9,471 nt of DNA from the NCBI GenBank assembly GCA_964398805.1, contig CAYNNI010000037.1, forward strand, positions 1-9,471, given 5' to 3'. Of this stretch, positions 1 to 5,905 are shown piece by piece. Positions within the stretch are counted from its first letter, which is position 1. The number at the start of each line of letters is the position of its first letter. Origin of the DNA: CAISDH01 sp964398805 (GTDB taxonomy: Archaea > Micrarchaeota > Micrarchaeia > Micrarchaeales > Micrarchaeaceae). The translations under genes were made by a program, and so were the position numbers. The notes below the pieces were generated by a model. It made no database searches, was not told the origin of the DNA, and worked only from the letters and a program-made list of their open reading frames with translations.

Positions 1-17
1 ATGTGAATGTCAGGAAC

Positions 18-770
18 CTAGTACTTGTGCAGCGGGTCCATGTGATCCAGGTCTATTACAAGCGGCATCTCCATCTTTGCTATCTTCCTGACCTTCTCCG
101 ACGCCAGCGGCGACGCTATCGGGAGCGCGGCGCTCATCAGCATGGGCACGTCGCCGTCGTTGTCCCCCACTGCGGCGCAGTCCTTGATCTTGAGGCCGTG
201 CCTGAAGAGCATGCGCTCTGCAGACTCGAGTTTGTCCTCCCCCGAGCGCATGAGGAGCTGTATGCCCTCGAGTCTGCCCTTCTTGTCGAAAAGATCAATG
301 TTGGCAACGCGGTCCTCGAAGTGCATTGAAAGCTCGCCCAAAGCGAACATGGCGGACAAGGCGCCAGTGGAGCCTCCCAGCGTGGCGAGGAATTTCGGCA
401 GCATCGCGTCCCGCGAAATCACATAGCTGCCCACGAGCAGGTGCGATTGCACGTATTTCTTCGCATAGCGCGACATGCCCGTTACCGTGCCCACCCCTTT
501 GGACACGAGGCAGTCGTACAGCATGCGCAGACCCTCGACCTCCTTGTCCAGGTTATCCGGGTCCTTCCTGAGTATGGACTTTATCCTTCTGGCGCCGCGC
601 GCGCCGTCGACGAAATTGGAGAAGTGAAGGTGCCTCAGCTCATCGAAGATGTAGCCGTGCCCCAGCCCCTCGGCGATTCTGCCGTCGATAAGGGTGTTAT
701 CGAGATCGAGAACCAGGCCCTTCGTCCCGCTTATGCTATCTATAACGCTTTTCGCGCGCTGGATCGCCAT
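18..770 (-). CDS. HAD-superfamily phosphatase, phosphoserine-phosphatase-like
   Basis: A 250-residue soluble hydrolase of the HAD superfamily, which removes phosphate from small metabolites through an aspartyl-phosphate intermediate. Motif I is DLDNTLID, with nucleophile D22 and general acid D24. A motif II Thr is plausible in GTVTG. K180 in GEDKLESAERML fits motif III, and GDNDGDVPML (202-211, D203 and D207) is the Mg-binding motif IV. The spacing from K180 to motif IV resembles SerB-type (HAD-IB) enzymes, with a helical cap between motifs I and II. The ATG at 770 is chosen because a box A (794-801) lies about 27 bp upstream, which predicts an almost leaderless transcript; no Shine-Dalgarno sequence is visible. 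It is divergent from the glycosyltransferase at 913. The substrate cannot be read from the sequence. A sugar phosphate is as possible as phosphoserine. Confidence 0.85.
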   Translation of the reverse strand: MAIQRAKSVIDSISGTKGLVLDLDNTLIDGRIAEGLGHGYIFDELRHLHFSNFVDGARGARRIKSILRKDPDNLDKEVEGLRMLYDCLVSKGVGTVTGMSRYAKKYVQSHLLVGSYVISRDAMLPKFLATLGGSTGALSAMFALGELSMHFEDRVANIDLFDKKGRLEGIQLLMRSGEDKLESAERMLFRHGLKIKDCAAVGDNDGDVPMLMSAALPIASPLASEKVRKIAKMEMPLVIDLDHMDPLHKY

Positions 771-793
771 ACTATGTAGGCTTCCTCAAACGG

Positions 794-801
794 ATTTATA
801 T
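794..801 (-). promoter_or_regulatory. Archaeal box A (TATA) for the HAD phosphatase
   Basis: Read on the minus strand this is ATATAAAT, centred about 27 bp upstream of the ATG at 770. That is the usual distance from box A to the transcription start, so the mRNA should begin at or within a few bases of the start codon. Confidence 0.6.
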
Positions 802-846
802 GGCGCCTGGTGCCTTCGTCAAGTGTCCATGCCTTGAGCATGCCAA

Positions 847-854
847 TATAAATA
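847..854 (+). promoter_or_regulatory. Archaeal box A (TATA) for the glycosyltransferase-flippase unit
   Basis: TATAAATA in an AT-rich island between two divergent genes. Transcription should start near 875, giving a leader of roughly 38 nt before the GTG at 913. The leader carries GGTG at 904-907, which suits a leadered, Shine-Dalgarno-led start. Confidence 0.6.
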
Positions 855-912
855 TGCGCGATACGAATCCGCTTACGACAACCTCATCCGGCATCTGCCG
901 TATGGTGCTAGC

Positions 913-1614
913 GTGGAACCCTATTCAGATCTGACGGTGGTCATTCCCACCCTCAACGAGGAGAAAAGCATAGGCCGAGTGCTGTCCGCGCTGGTGCAGG
1001 GCTATGCAGGCATAAGCGTAATCGTTGCTGACGACGGCTCCTCTGACAGCACCAGGGACATAGTCGAGGCGATGCGCAGGAGGAATTCCAACATCGCGTT
1101 CCTGGACAGGTCGCACGAGCGCGTCCACGGGCTCGCCGCGAGCGTGCTCGACGCCGCGGCGCGCGTTAGGACTGGCAAGCTCGTGGTCATGGACGGCGAC
1201 ATGCAGCATCCACCATCGAAAGTTGGGCAGCTCTACCGCGCCCTCGACTCGTGCCCTATAGCGGTGTGCGTGCGCACCAACGTAAGGAACTGGGGCTTCC
1301 ACAGGCGCCTCATATCCAATGGCATGGCCGGCATCGCCTATGCCGCTTTCAAGCTGCGGCGCAGGCCGACAACGCGCGACATGACGTCAGGATTCTTCGG
1401 CATAAGGAGCGGCGTGCTCAAGCGCATGTTGCGCGAGAACCGCAGCAGCTTCGTCTTGCAAGGATACAAGGTGCTTCTCGACATACTGCGCGTCAGCCCG
1501 CCAGGCACGCAAGTGGCGGAGGTGCCTTATTCCACCTTCCATGAGAGGAAGGCAGGCAAGTCCAAGTTCAACTACAGGCACATGGCCCACACTCTCGTTT
1601 CGACGTTCAGGTGA
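913..1614 (+). CDS. Family 2 glycosyltransferase, dolichyl-phosphate-mannose-synthase-like
   Basis: A 233-residue GT-A-fold enzyme that probably transfers a sugar from a nucleotide sugar to a polyprenyl (dolichyl) phosphate at the inner face of the membrane. The N-terminal VVIPTLNEE (9-17), the nucleotide-binding DDGSSDST (40-47), the metal-binding DGDMQHPP (94-101, equivalent to the DxDxQHPP of DPM1) and the TSGFFGIRSG acceptor-loop region are all present. The C-terminal EVPY...GKSKFN motif is typical of DPM1-like enzymes. There is no C-terminal membrane domain, so it resembles short soluble DPM1 forms. The start is GTG, supported by GGTG exactly 5 nt upstream and by the family's usual N-terminus. 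It is followed by a flippase gene starting 32 bp after its stop, which suggests a shared transcript and a role in lipid-linked glycan assembly. The sugar donor is unknown. Confidence 0.88.
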   Translation: MEPYSDLTVVIPTLNEEKSIGRVLSALVQGYAGISVIVADDGSSDSTRDIVEAMRRRNSNIAFLDRSHERVHGLAASVLDAAARVRTGKLVVMDGDMQHPPSKVGQLYRALDSCPIAVCVRTNVRNWGFHRRLISNGMAGIAYAAFKLRRRPTTRDMTSGFFGIRSGVLKRMLRENRSSFVLQGYKVLLDILRVSPPGTQVAEVPYSTFHERKAGKSKFNYRHMAHTLVSTFR

Positions 1615-1645
1615 TGCGCTGGAAGAAGCTGCACGGGAGAAACTT

Positions 1646-3202
1646 GTGAAGGAGTCCCTCGCCCTGGGGAAGAGCGCAGCGACCACAGCCAGCGCGGTGC
1701 TGTTCGGCAAGGTCTTTACCATTCTCGTATCCGGAATCTCCTTCATCCTAGTAGCAAGGATTCTCGGCCCCAGCAGCTACGGCGTGTACGCGGTTTCCGT
1801 GGCTGTCGCCGCATTCTTCGTATCGCTGAGCGATTTTGGCATAGGCACCACGTTCAGCAAGTTCATTGGGGAGTACTCCTCGGGGCGCGACCGCAAGAGG
1901 ATTGCCGAGCTTCTCGCGAACGGCTACCTCATTATTGCGGCCATCGGCCTGCTGTCCTCGCTGCTCGTGTTCGCGCTGAGCGGGTTCTTTGCCTCGTACG
2001 CGCTGCACAACGCCGCCTATGCCTACGTGCTGCAGGTCGCAGCGTTCACGATCATAATGAGCGTCCTTTCAGGCGCGTCATATTCCGCGCTCGTGGGCTT
2101 CGGGCTGAGCAAGGAGCTCGGCTTCGCGGTCGCGATACAGATCGCCGTCCAGGCGGTTTTCAGCATATCCCTGGCCCTTGCGGGCATGGGCCCGCTCGCG
2201 CCGGTGCTCGGCCTGCTGCTCGGCTTCGCCGCGAGCAGCGCGTTCGAGCTGCAGGCGATATTCCGGCACGCCGCCGTTCTCGGCGCCCGAGTGTCGTTTA
2301 AGGCGATGCGCCAGATACTCGGCTTCGCGGCCCCGCTCGCGGTCTCGAACATAGTGTCAAACGTGATGTACAACGCCACGATTGTGGTGCTCGGCGCGTT
2401 CGCCGCGGCGTCAGTGGTCGGCGATTTCGGCATCGTGCAGCGGGCGAGCAGCTTTGTGGGGCCGATATCCGAGTCCATAGGCATCGCGATACTGCCGATG
2501 TTCGCTGCGCACCTCGCGCGGAATGCGAACGGCCAGCGTTCCGGGGCGTTCTACAATTACGCTGTCTACATCGCATTCCTTTTCATAGCGCCCATAGTGC
2601 TTTACGTGCTGCTGCTTTCCGTGCCTTTCACGGTCACGGTGTTCAGCGGAGTTTACGCGCACGCCTCGCTCTACGTCGCGATAATGAGCATCGGCGTACT
2701 CATCGGCATCGCGGGCACGTATGCCATGAACCTGCTTACGAGCGCGAACAAGGTCGCGCTGGTAACGAAGTGCACCGCCGCGGTCGCGGTCGTGCAGCTC
2801 GTGTCGCTCGCAGTGCTGGTGCCAAGATTCCAAGGCACCGGGGCGGTAGTGCAGATGTTCATCGTGAGCCCGCTCGCGAGCACTGCGGTGTTCCTGTACG
2901 CAGTGCGCAGGTCGCTTGATGTAAGGCTCAACATCGCGAGGATGCTGCGCGTAATCCTTGCCGGCGCGGTGAGCGCCGCGTTCATCCTCCCGCTCATCTA
3001 CCTGCTAGACAGCTACGTGCTCCTGCTCGCTGCTGCGGCCGTAGAGCAGTTCCTGCTGTACCCGCCGCTGCTCGCACTGACACGGGCCGTGCGGCGCAGG
3101 GACCTAGACACGCTCAAGCGCGTGTCTGGCAGCGTGCCCATAGCCGGCAGGATTCTCGGCGCGCTCCTGGATTACTCCGGCGCGTTCTGCCCCGTCAGTT
3201 GA
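1646..3202 (+). CDS. Polysaccharide/lipid-linked oligosaccharide flippase (MOP superfamily, RfbX/Wzx-like)
   Basis: A very hydrophobic protein of about 518 residues with roughly 14 predicted membrane helices, the size and layout of the MOP-superfamily exporters (Wzx/RfbX) that flip polyprenyl-linked sugars across the membrane. The N-terminal stretch with SFILVARILGPSSYGVYAV is characteristic: a first helix, then the R-x-LGPxxYG-like loop at the start of the second. A short charged tail after the last helices is cytoplasmic in this family. An upstream ATG at 1541 in the same frame would overlap the preceding gene by 74 bp and add non-hydrophobic residues. The GTG at 1646 is preferred because GGAG (1636-1639) precedes it at normal spacing and because the family begins just before helix 1. 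It sits just downstream of a DPM1-like glycosyltransferase and ends 8 bp inside the convergent second glycosyltransferase. Confidence 0.85.
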   Translation: MKESLALGKSAATTASAVLFGKVFTILVSGISFILVARILGPSSYGVYAVSVAVAAFFVSLSDFGIGTTFSKFIGEYSSGRDRKRIAELLANGYLIIAAIGLLSSLLVFALSGFFASYALHNAAYAYVLQVAAFTIIMSVLSGASYSALVGFGLSKELGFAVAIQIAVQAVFSISLALAGMGPLAPVLGLLLGFAASSAFELQAIFRHAAVLGARVSFKAMRQILGFAAPLAVSNIVSNVMYNATIVVLGAFAAASVVGDFGIVQRASSFVGPISESIGIAILPMFAAHLARNANGQRSGAFYNYAVYIAFLFIAPIVLYVLLLSVPFTVTVFSGVYAHASLYVAIMSIGVLIGIAGTYAMNLLTSANKVALVTKCTAAVAVVQLVSLAVLVPRFQGTGAVVQMFIVSPLASTAVFLYAVRRSLDVRLNIARMLRVILAGAVSAAFILPLIYLLDSYVLLLAAAAVEQFLLYPPLLALTRAVRRRDLDTLKRVSGSVPIAGRILGALLDYSGAFCPVS

Positions 3203-3854
3203 AGATGAACTTGAAGTCGAGGAGGAGCAGCCGCACGCCATCTATGAGCTTCATCTGTTTCGAGCTGCCGACGCGCGAATAGTATTTTATCGGTGTTTCC
3301 GCTATCTTGAGCCCGCGCTTCCTTGCTTTTATGGTCATCTCGGACTCTATTCCGAAGTACTGCTCACCAAGGCCGAGCGCGTCGAAGACGCCCTTCCTCA
3401 GCGCCCTGAGCCCTGTCTGCGTGTCCTCGACACGCATGAAATAAAGAAGGTTGGCGACGCCTGATATGACCCTGTTGCCGAACTCGATGAAAGCCGGCAT
3501 CGCCCTGCGGTCGAGCCCGTCCAGCCTGTTGCCCAGCGCAAGATCCGCGCCGTCCCTGACCATGGCCACTACCTTCCTAAGGTCTTTCGCCTCGTAAGTC
3601 GCATCTCCGTCTATGAAGCACATTATGTCCGTGCCTATGAGCTTGGCTGCCTGCAGGCACGCGTTGCCTTTCCCGTTTCCGCGCTGCCTAACTACGGCGG
3701 CGTTCCTCACGCTCTCGAGCCTGGGCGCAGGGCCTCCCTTGTATATCACTATTATCCTGCAGCCCGGAAGCGCGTCCGAAACGTCGCGCGCCACCTTTCC
3801 CACAGCGGGCTCGTCCTTGATTGGTATGACCACTGTGGTGTCTGAGTAGTCCAT
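3195..3854 (-). CDS. Family 2 glycosyltransferase, DPM/DPG-synthase-like, atypical N-terminal motif
   Basis: A 219-residue GT-A glycosyltransferase. TTVVIPIKDEP (6-16) opens the nucleotide-binding domain, GNGKG (59-63) is the loop seen in DPG-synthase-like enzymes, FIDGD (80-84) supplies the DxD metal site, and DTQTGLRAL, GIESEMTIKA and the C-terminal YYSRVGSSK follow in the expected order. The usual acidic DDGS motif after the second strand is replaced by IYKGGPAP (37-44), although the gene at 913 keeps it. ATG at 3854 is chosen over the in-frame TTG at 3875 because the box A centred at 3892 predicts transcription starting near 3867. GGCG lies 5 nt before the ATG. It probably acts in surface-glycan or polyprenyl-phosphate-sugar synthesis with the convergent glycosyltransferase-flippase pair. 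The acceptor is unknown. Confidence 0.83.
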   Translation of the reverse strand: MDYSDTTVVIPIKDEPAVGKVARDVSDALPGCRIIVIYKGGPAPRLESVRNAAVVRQRGNGKGNACLQAAKLIGTDIMCFIDGDATYEAKDLRKVVAMVRDGADLALGNRLDGLDRRAMPAFIEFGNRVISGVANLLYFMRVEDTQTGLRALRKGVFDALGLGEQYFGIESEMTIKARKRGLKIAETPIKYYSRVGSSKQMKLIDGVRLLLLDFKFIFN

Positions 3855-3886
3855 TAGCTCGCCCTGCAACTTCAATGAGGATGCAG

Positions 3887-3897
3887 CTATTAAATAG
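3887..3897 (-). promoter_or_regulatory. Box A (TATA) for the minus-strand glycosyltransferase
   Basis: CTATTTAATAG on the minus strand, a near-palindromic AT core about 38 bp upstream of the ATG at 3854. It leaves a leader of about 13 nt. Confidence 0.5.
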
Positions 3898-3907
3898 CAT
3901 GCACGCC

Positions 3908-3917
3908 TTTAAAATAC
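3908..3917 (+). promoter_or_regulatory. Box A (TATA) for thpR
   Basis: TTTAAAATAC, centred about 33 bp before the ATG at 3945. The first in-frame ATG (3927) lies only 15 bp from the box centre, upstream of any plausible transcription start. The box therefore decides in favour of the second ATG. Confidence 0.6.
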
Positions 3918-3944
3918 GGTGCGTGGATGCCGGAGCAGAGCGAA

Positions 3945-4499
3945 ATGATAAGGGCGTTCATAGCCGCGGACCTGCCCGGCGAGATAAAGTCGGGCATACT
4001 GGCGGTGTCGCGCCCCCTGGACAGCGCCGCGCTGCGCGCGGTGGGCGAGGATCAGCTTCACATAACGCTTTTCTTTCTCGGCAACATCGACGCGAAGCAG
4101 GCCGAGGGCGCGAAGGCTGTGCTTTCGGGCCTTGAGGCGAAGAGCTTCGAGGTCTCGCTGAACGGCATAGGCACGTTCGACCTGTCGCGGCCAAGGGTGC
4201 TGTTCGTCAACATAGTCAAGGGCTACGAGGCGCTGCGGCAGATATACTCCGACCTCTTCGGCGATATCGCGGCGCTCAATATAAAGATGGAGGAGCGCGA
4301 GTTCTCGCCCCATGTGACGGTCGCAAGGCTGAAGGGCTTCGGCGCAAAAGAAATGGATTCCGCAAGGAAGGCAGTGGAGGAGCACTCGCACCAGGACTTC
4401 GGCAGCTTCCTATGCAGCAGCATAAAGCTCAAGCAGAGCGTTCTCACAGATCGCGGCCCCGTTTACACGGATCTCTTTACAAAGGAACTCAGCGCCTGA
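3945..4499 (+). CDS. thpR: RNA 2',3'-cyclic phosphodiesterase / 2'-5' RNA ligase family protein
   Basis: A 184-residue member of the 2H phosphoesterase superfamily, of normal length for ThpR/LigT. These enzymes open 2',3'-cyclic phosphates on RNA and can join tRNA half-molecules by a 2'-5' bond in vitro; the in vivo substrate in archaea is not settled. Both catalytic HxT signatures are visible, LHITLFFLG in the N-terminal half and SPHVTVARL in the C-terminal half. The N-terminus MIRAFIAADLP matches the family's usual opening. An in-frame ATG at 3927 would add MPEQSE but lies too close to the box A at 3908-3917, so the ATG at 3945 and a short-leader or leaderless transcript are preferred. The 3' end overlaps the convergent gene by 11 bp. 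Confidence 0.92.
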   Translation: MIRAFIAADLPGEIKSGILAVSRPLDSAALRAVGEDQLHITLFFLGNIDAKQAEGAKAVLSGLEAKSFEVSLNGIGTFDLSRPRVLFVNIVKGYEALRQIYSDLFGDIAALNIKMEEREFSPHVTVARLKGFGAKEMDSARKAVEEHSHQDFGSFLCSSIKLKQSVLTDRGPVYTDLFTKELSA

Positions 4500-5082
4500 G
4501 CCCGCGCTCGAACTGCTCGAAGGTCAGCATGTTAGCGAGCTCTCCCGGCCTGTAGAGCCGGTCGTCCATCAGTATGCTGTGGCTCGCCCCGAGCTTCAGG
4601 TCTATCGCTATGTGCCTGACCTCGCCGCCGAACAGGTCGGCCTCCACCAGCTTTATCCCGTTATCGTCAAGCATCGCGGCCGCGCGCTTTAGGTACGCGC
4701 AGTTCTGCTTGCTCTGGAGGCCTATGATCCGCGCCTCGAGGTTCGGTCTCATGCGCCTCAGCGACTCCGCGTAGTTGTTGAAGATGAGCCTTGCGCCCTC
4801 GTCGAACCCGTAGAGCCTGAACACGAAGGCGTTGCTCGTGTTGGCGTCGTAGAGGCTCATCAGCATGTCGTATGTGACGTTCGTTGCGGCCACGTACCTC
4901 AAGTCCGCGGCGCTCCTGTAAACGCCCCGGTGGAACTTCCCTATGTCCAGGTACAGCGCGTCGGATTTTGCGTCGAGAACGTGCTTCGAGATGTGCGTGC
5001 GCTCCTTGTACGCAAGCCTGTACCTTTCGGAGCCGATGCCGTTTTCAGAAAGAGCCCTGCCGAATACGCCATTGAAGCTCAA
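4489..5082 (-). CDS. Uncharacterised protein, possible catalytically degenerate CheD-fold protein
   Basis: A 197-residue soluble protein that I do not recognise with certainty. Its C-terminal half follows the pattern of CheD (chemoreceptor glutamine deamidase): LEARIIGLQSKQN, then a helix, then GIKLVEADLFGG and R156-x-x-x-x-x-D161. The D..G...R....D...G spacing of CheD's last strands is reproduced. Further up, SLYD (76-79) aligns with CheD's CLYD segment. If the alignment holds, the catalytic Cys position is D72 and the His position is near R89, so the protein would be enzymatically dead. No chemotaxis gene lies nearby. The start is TTG at 5082, the only start codon near the 5' end, supported by GGTG (5091-5088) exactly 5 nt upstream and by a box A at 5128-5121. 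The CDS itself is well supported by its position, frame and overlap-only packing. The fold is an inference from pattern. Confidence 0.7.
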   Translation of the reverse strand: MSFNGVFGRALSENGIGSERYRLAYKERTHISKHVLDAKSDALYLDIGKFHRGVYRSAADLRYVAATNVTYDMLMSLYDANTSNAFVFRLYGFDEGARLIFNNYAESLRRMRPNLEARIIGLQSKQNCAYLKRAAAMLDDNGIKLVEADLFGGEVRHIAIDLKLGASHSILMDDRLYRPGELANMLTFEQFERGLRR

Positions 5083-5120
5083 GGAAACACCGCAACCGAT
5101 AAAAGCTTGTATGAAAGAAA

Positions 5121-5128
5121 GTATTTAG
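5121..5128. promoter_or_regulatory. Box A shared by, or overlapping, two divergent promoters
   Basis: GTATTTAG on the plus strand, CTAAATAC on the minus strand. Read to the right, it predicts a start near 5150 and a leader of about 26 nt before rpoD at 5176. Read to the left, it predicts a start near 5099 and a leader of about 17 nt before the TTG at 5082. No other good TATA-like element suits either gene; TTTTATC at 5106-5100 on the minus strand is too close to the start. Confidence 0.4.
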
Positions 5129-5175
5129 TCTTGCTTTCGCGTTATTCAGCAGCATGTGCCATGCATGATGATCTT

Positions 5176-5748
5176 ATGAAGGTAGAGGTTCTAGAGGACA
5201 ACAACAATGTTTTCAGGTTCGCGCTCAAGGATGCGAACAACGCCTATGCGAACGCGCTGCGGCGCATGGCGATGAGCCACGTCAAGTGCTTTGCGATAGA
5301 CAAGATCACGTTCTACGAGAACACCAGCGCACTGTTCGACGAGTACATAGCGCACAGGATAGGGCTTGTCCCGCTGGTCACTCCCGCAAGCGGCTACAGC
5401 GACACCGACGAGATACTTTTCACCTTGGAGGCGACCGGGCCAAAGACCATTTACTCCCGCGACCTCGAGAGCAGCGACAAGGAGGTAAAGGTGCAGAACG
5501 GCAACATACCCCTGATCAAGCTCGCACAGGACCAGCGCCTTCGCATAGAGTGCAAGGCCGTTCTCGGAGAGGGCATCAAGCACGCCAAGTTCCAGCCTGG
5601 CATAGTCACTTACGAGCAGGTGGGCGACGTGTTCAACTTCTACGTAGAGACTTTCGGCCAGATGCCTCCAAGGCAGATAGTGTCAAAGGCATTGGATGCG
5701 CTTAGGAGCTCGCTCAAGGAGCTCGAGAAGGAAGCTAAGAAACTCTGA
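5176..5748 (+). CDS. rpoD: DNA-directed RNA polymerase subunit D, lacking the Fe-S domain
   Basis: Archaeal homologue of bacterial alpha and eukaryotic Rpb3, which pairs with subunit L to nucleate polymerase assembly. FRFALKDANNAYANALRR (13-30) and DEYIAHRIGLVPL (55-67) are the hallmark dimerisation-domain motifs. GEGIKHAKFQPG (131-142) and the C-terminal FYVETFGQMPP close the fold. It is only 190 residues; many archaeal D subunits are about 260. The ferredoxin-like domain that normally sits between the KHAKxxPG segment and FYVET is absent, so there are no cluster cysteines. ATG at 5176 is preferred to 5161 because GATGATC lies immediately upstream in the same register as the other ribosome-binding sites. 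It is isolated from the ribosomal-protein genes that usually flank it, and a tRNA-Leu begins 4 bp after its stop. Confidence 0.95.
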   Translation: MKVEVLEDNNNVFRFALKDANNAYANALRRMAMSHVKCFAIDKITFYENTSALFDEYIAHRIGLVPLVTPASGYSDTDEILFTLEATGPKTIYSRDLESSDKEVKVQNGNIPLIKLAQDQRLRIECKAVLGEGIKHAKFQPGIVTYEQVGDVFNFYVETFGQMPPRQIVSKALDALRSSLKELEKEAKKL

Positions 5749-5752
5749 CTGT

Positions 5753-5839
5753 GCGGGGGTGGCAGAGCTCGGTCAAATGCGCAGGATTGAGGTTCCTGTG
5801 TCCTTAGCGACTACGTGAGTCCAAATCTCACCCCCCGCA
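5753..5839 (+). tRNA. tRNA-Leu (anticodon GAG)
   Basis: A complete class II cloverleaf folds by eye. The acceptor stem is 5753-5759 with 5832-5838 (7 perfect pairs) and the discriminator is A5839. The D-stem is GCA/TGC (5762-5764 with 5778-5780), with GG at 5771-5772 as G18G19 and the 13-22 mismatch common in class II tRNAs. The anticodon stem CAGGA/TCCTG (5782-5786, 5794-5798) has loop TTGAGGT, anticodon GAG at 5789-5791. The 16-nt variable arm has a GTC/GAC stem (5800-5802, 5809-5811). The T-stem GTGAG/CTCAC (5815-5819, 5827-5831) has 5 perfect pairs. No intron is present and CCA is not encoded (TCC follows). The T-loop reads TCCAAAT, so position 55 is C instead of the near-invariant T. With no TATA element between it and rpoD (4-bp gap), it is probably processed from an rpoD transcript. 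Confidence 0.95.
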
Positions 5840-5870
5840 TCCCGATTATCTCTCTGCTATTGATAAGTGA

Positions 5871-5878
5871 GAAAAAGC
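5871..5878 (-). terminator. Possible T-tract terminator downstream of the mevalonate kinase gene
   Basis: On the minus strand a GCTTTTTC run follows the mevalonate kinase stop codon by about 28 bp, in the convergent gap with tRNA-Leu. Short T-tracts are the usual intrinsic termination signal for archaeal RNA polymerase. No strong hairpin accompanies it, and no equally clear T-run follows the tRNA on the plus strand. Confidence 0.35.
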
Positions 5879-5905
5879 AGTGCACAAGAAGTTCCGGCGG
5901 CAAGG

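Noticed and set aside
441..779. Plus-strand open frame opposite the HAD phosphatase
   Set aside because: It is the antisense shadow of a gene with intact catalytic motifs and has no promoter or ribosome-binding site.
889..900. Small hairpin (CGGC-ATCT-GCCG) just before the ribosome-binding site of the gene at 913
   Set aside because: A four-pair stem is expected by chance in GC-rich DNA and there is no second structure to suggest a switch.
1541..1645. ATG at 1541 as the flippase start
   Set aside because: It would overlap the glycosyltransferase by 74 bp and adds polar residues not seen in flippases. GTG at 1646 has a GGAG site and precedes helix 1.
3927..3944. ATG at 3927 as the thpR start
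   Set aside because: It is only 15 bp from the centre of the box A, and the next ATG gives the standard ThpR N-terminus.
4489..5082. RNase P protein Rpp30 for the unrecognised gene
   Set aside because: It was considered because the protein is about the right size and lies near RNA genes. The expected Rpp30 strand motifs and C-terminal region are not visible, whereas the CheD-like C-terminal pattern fits better.
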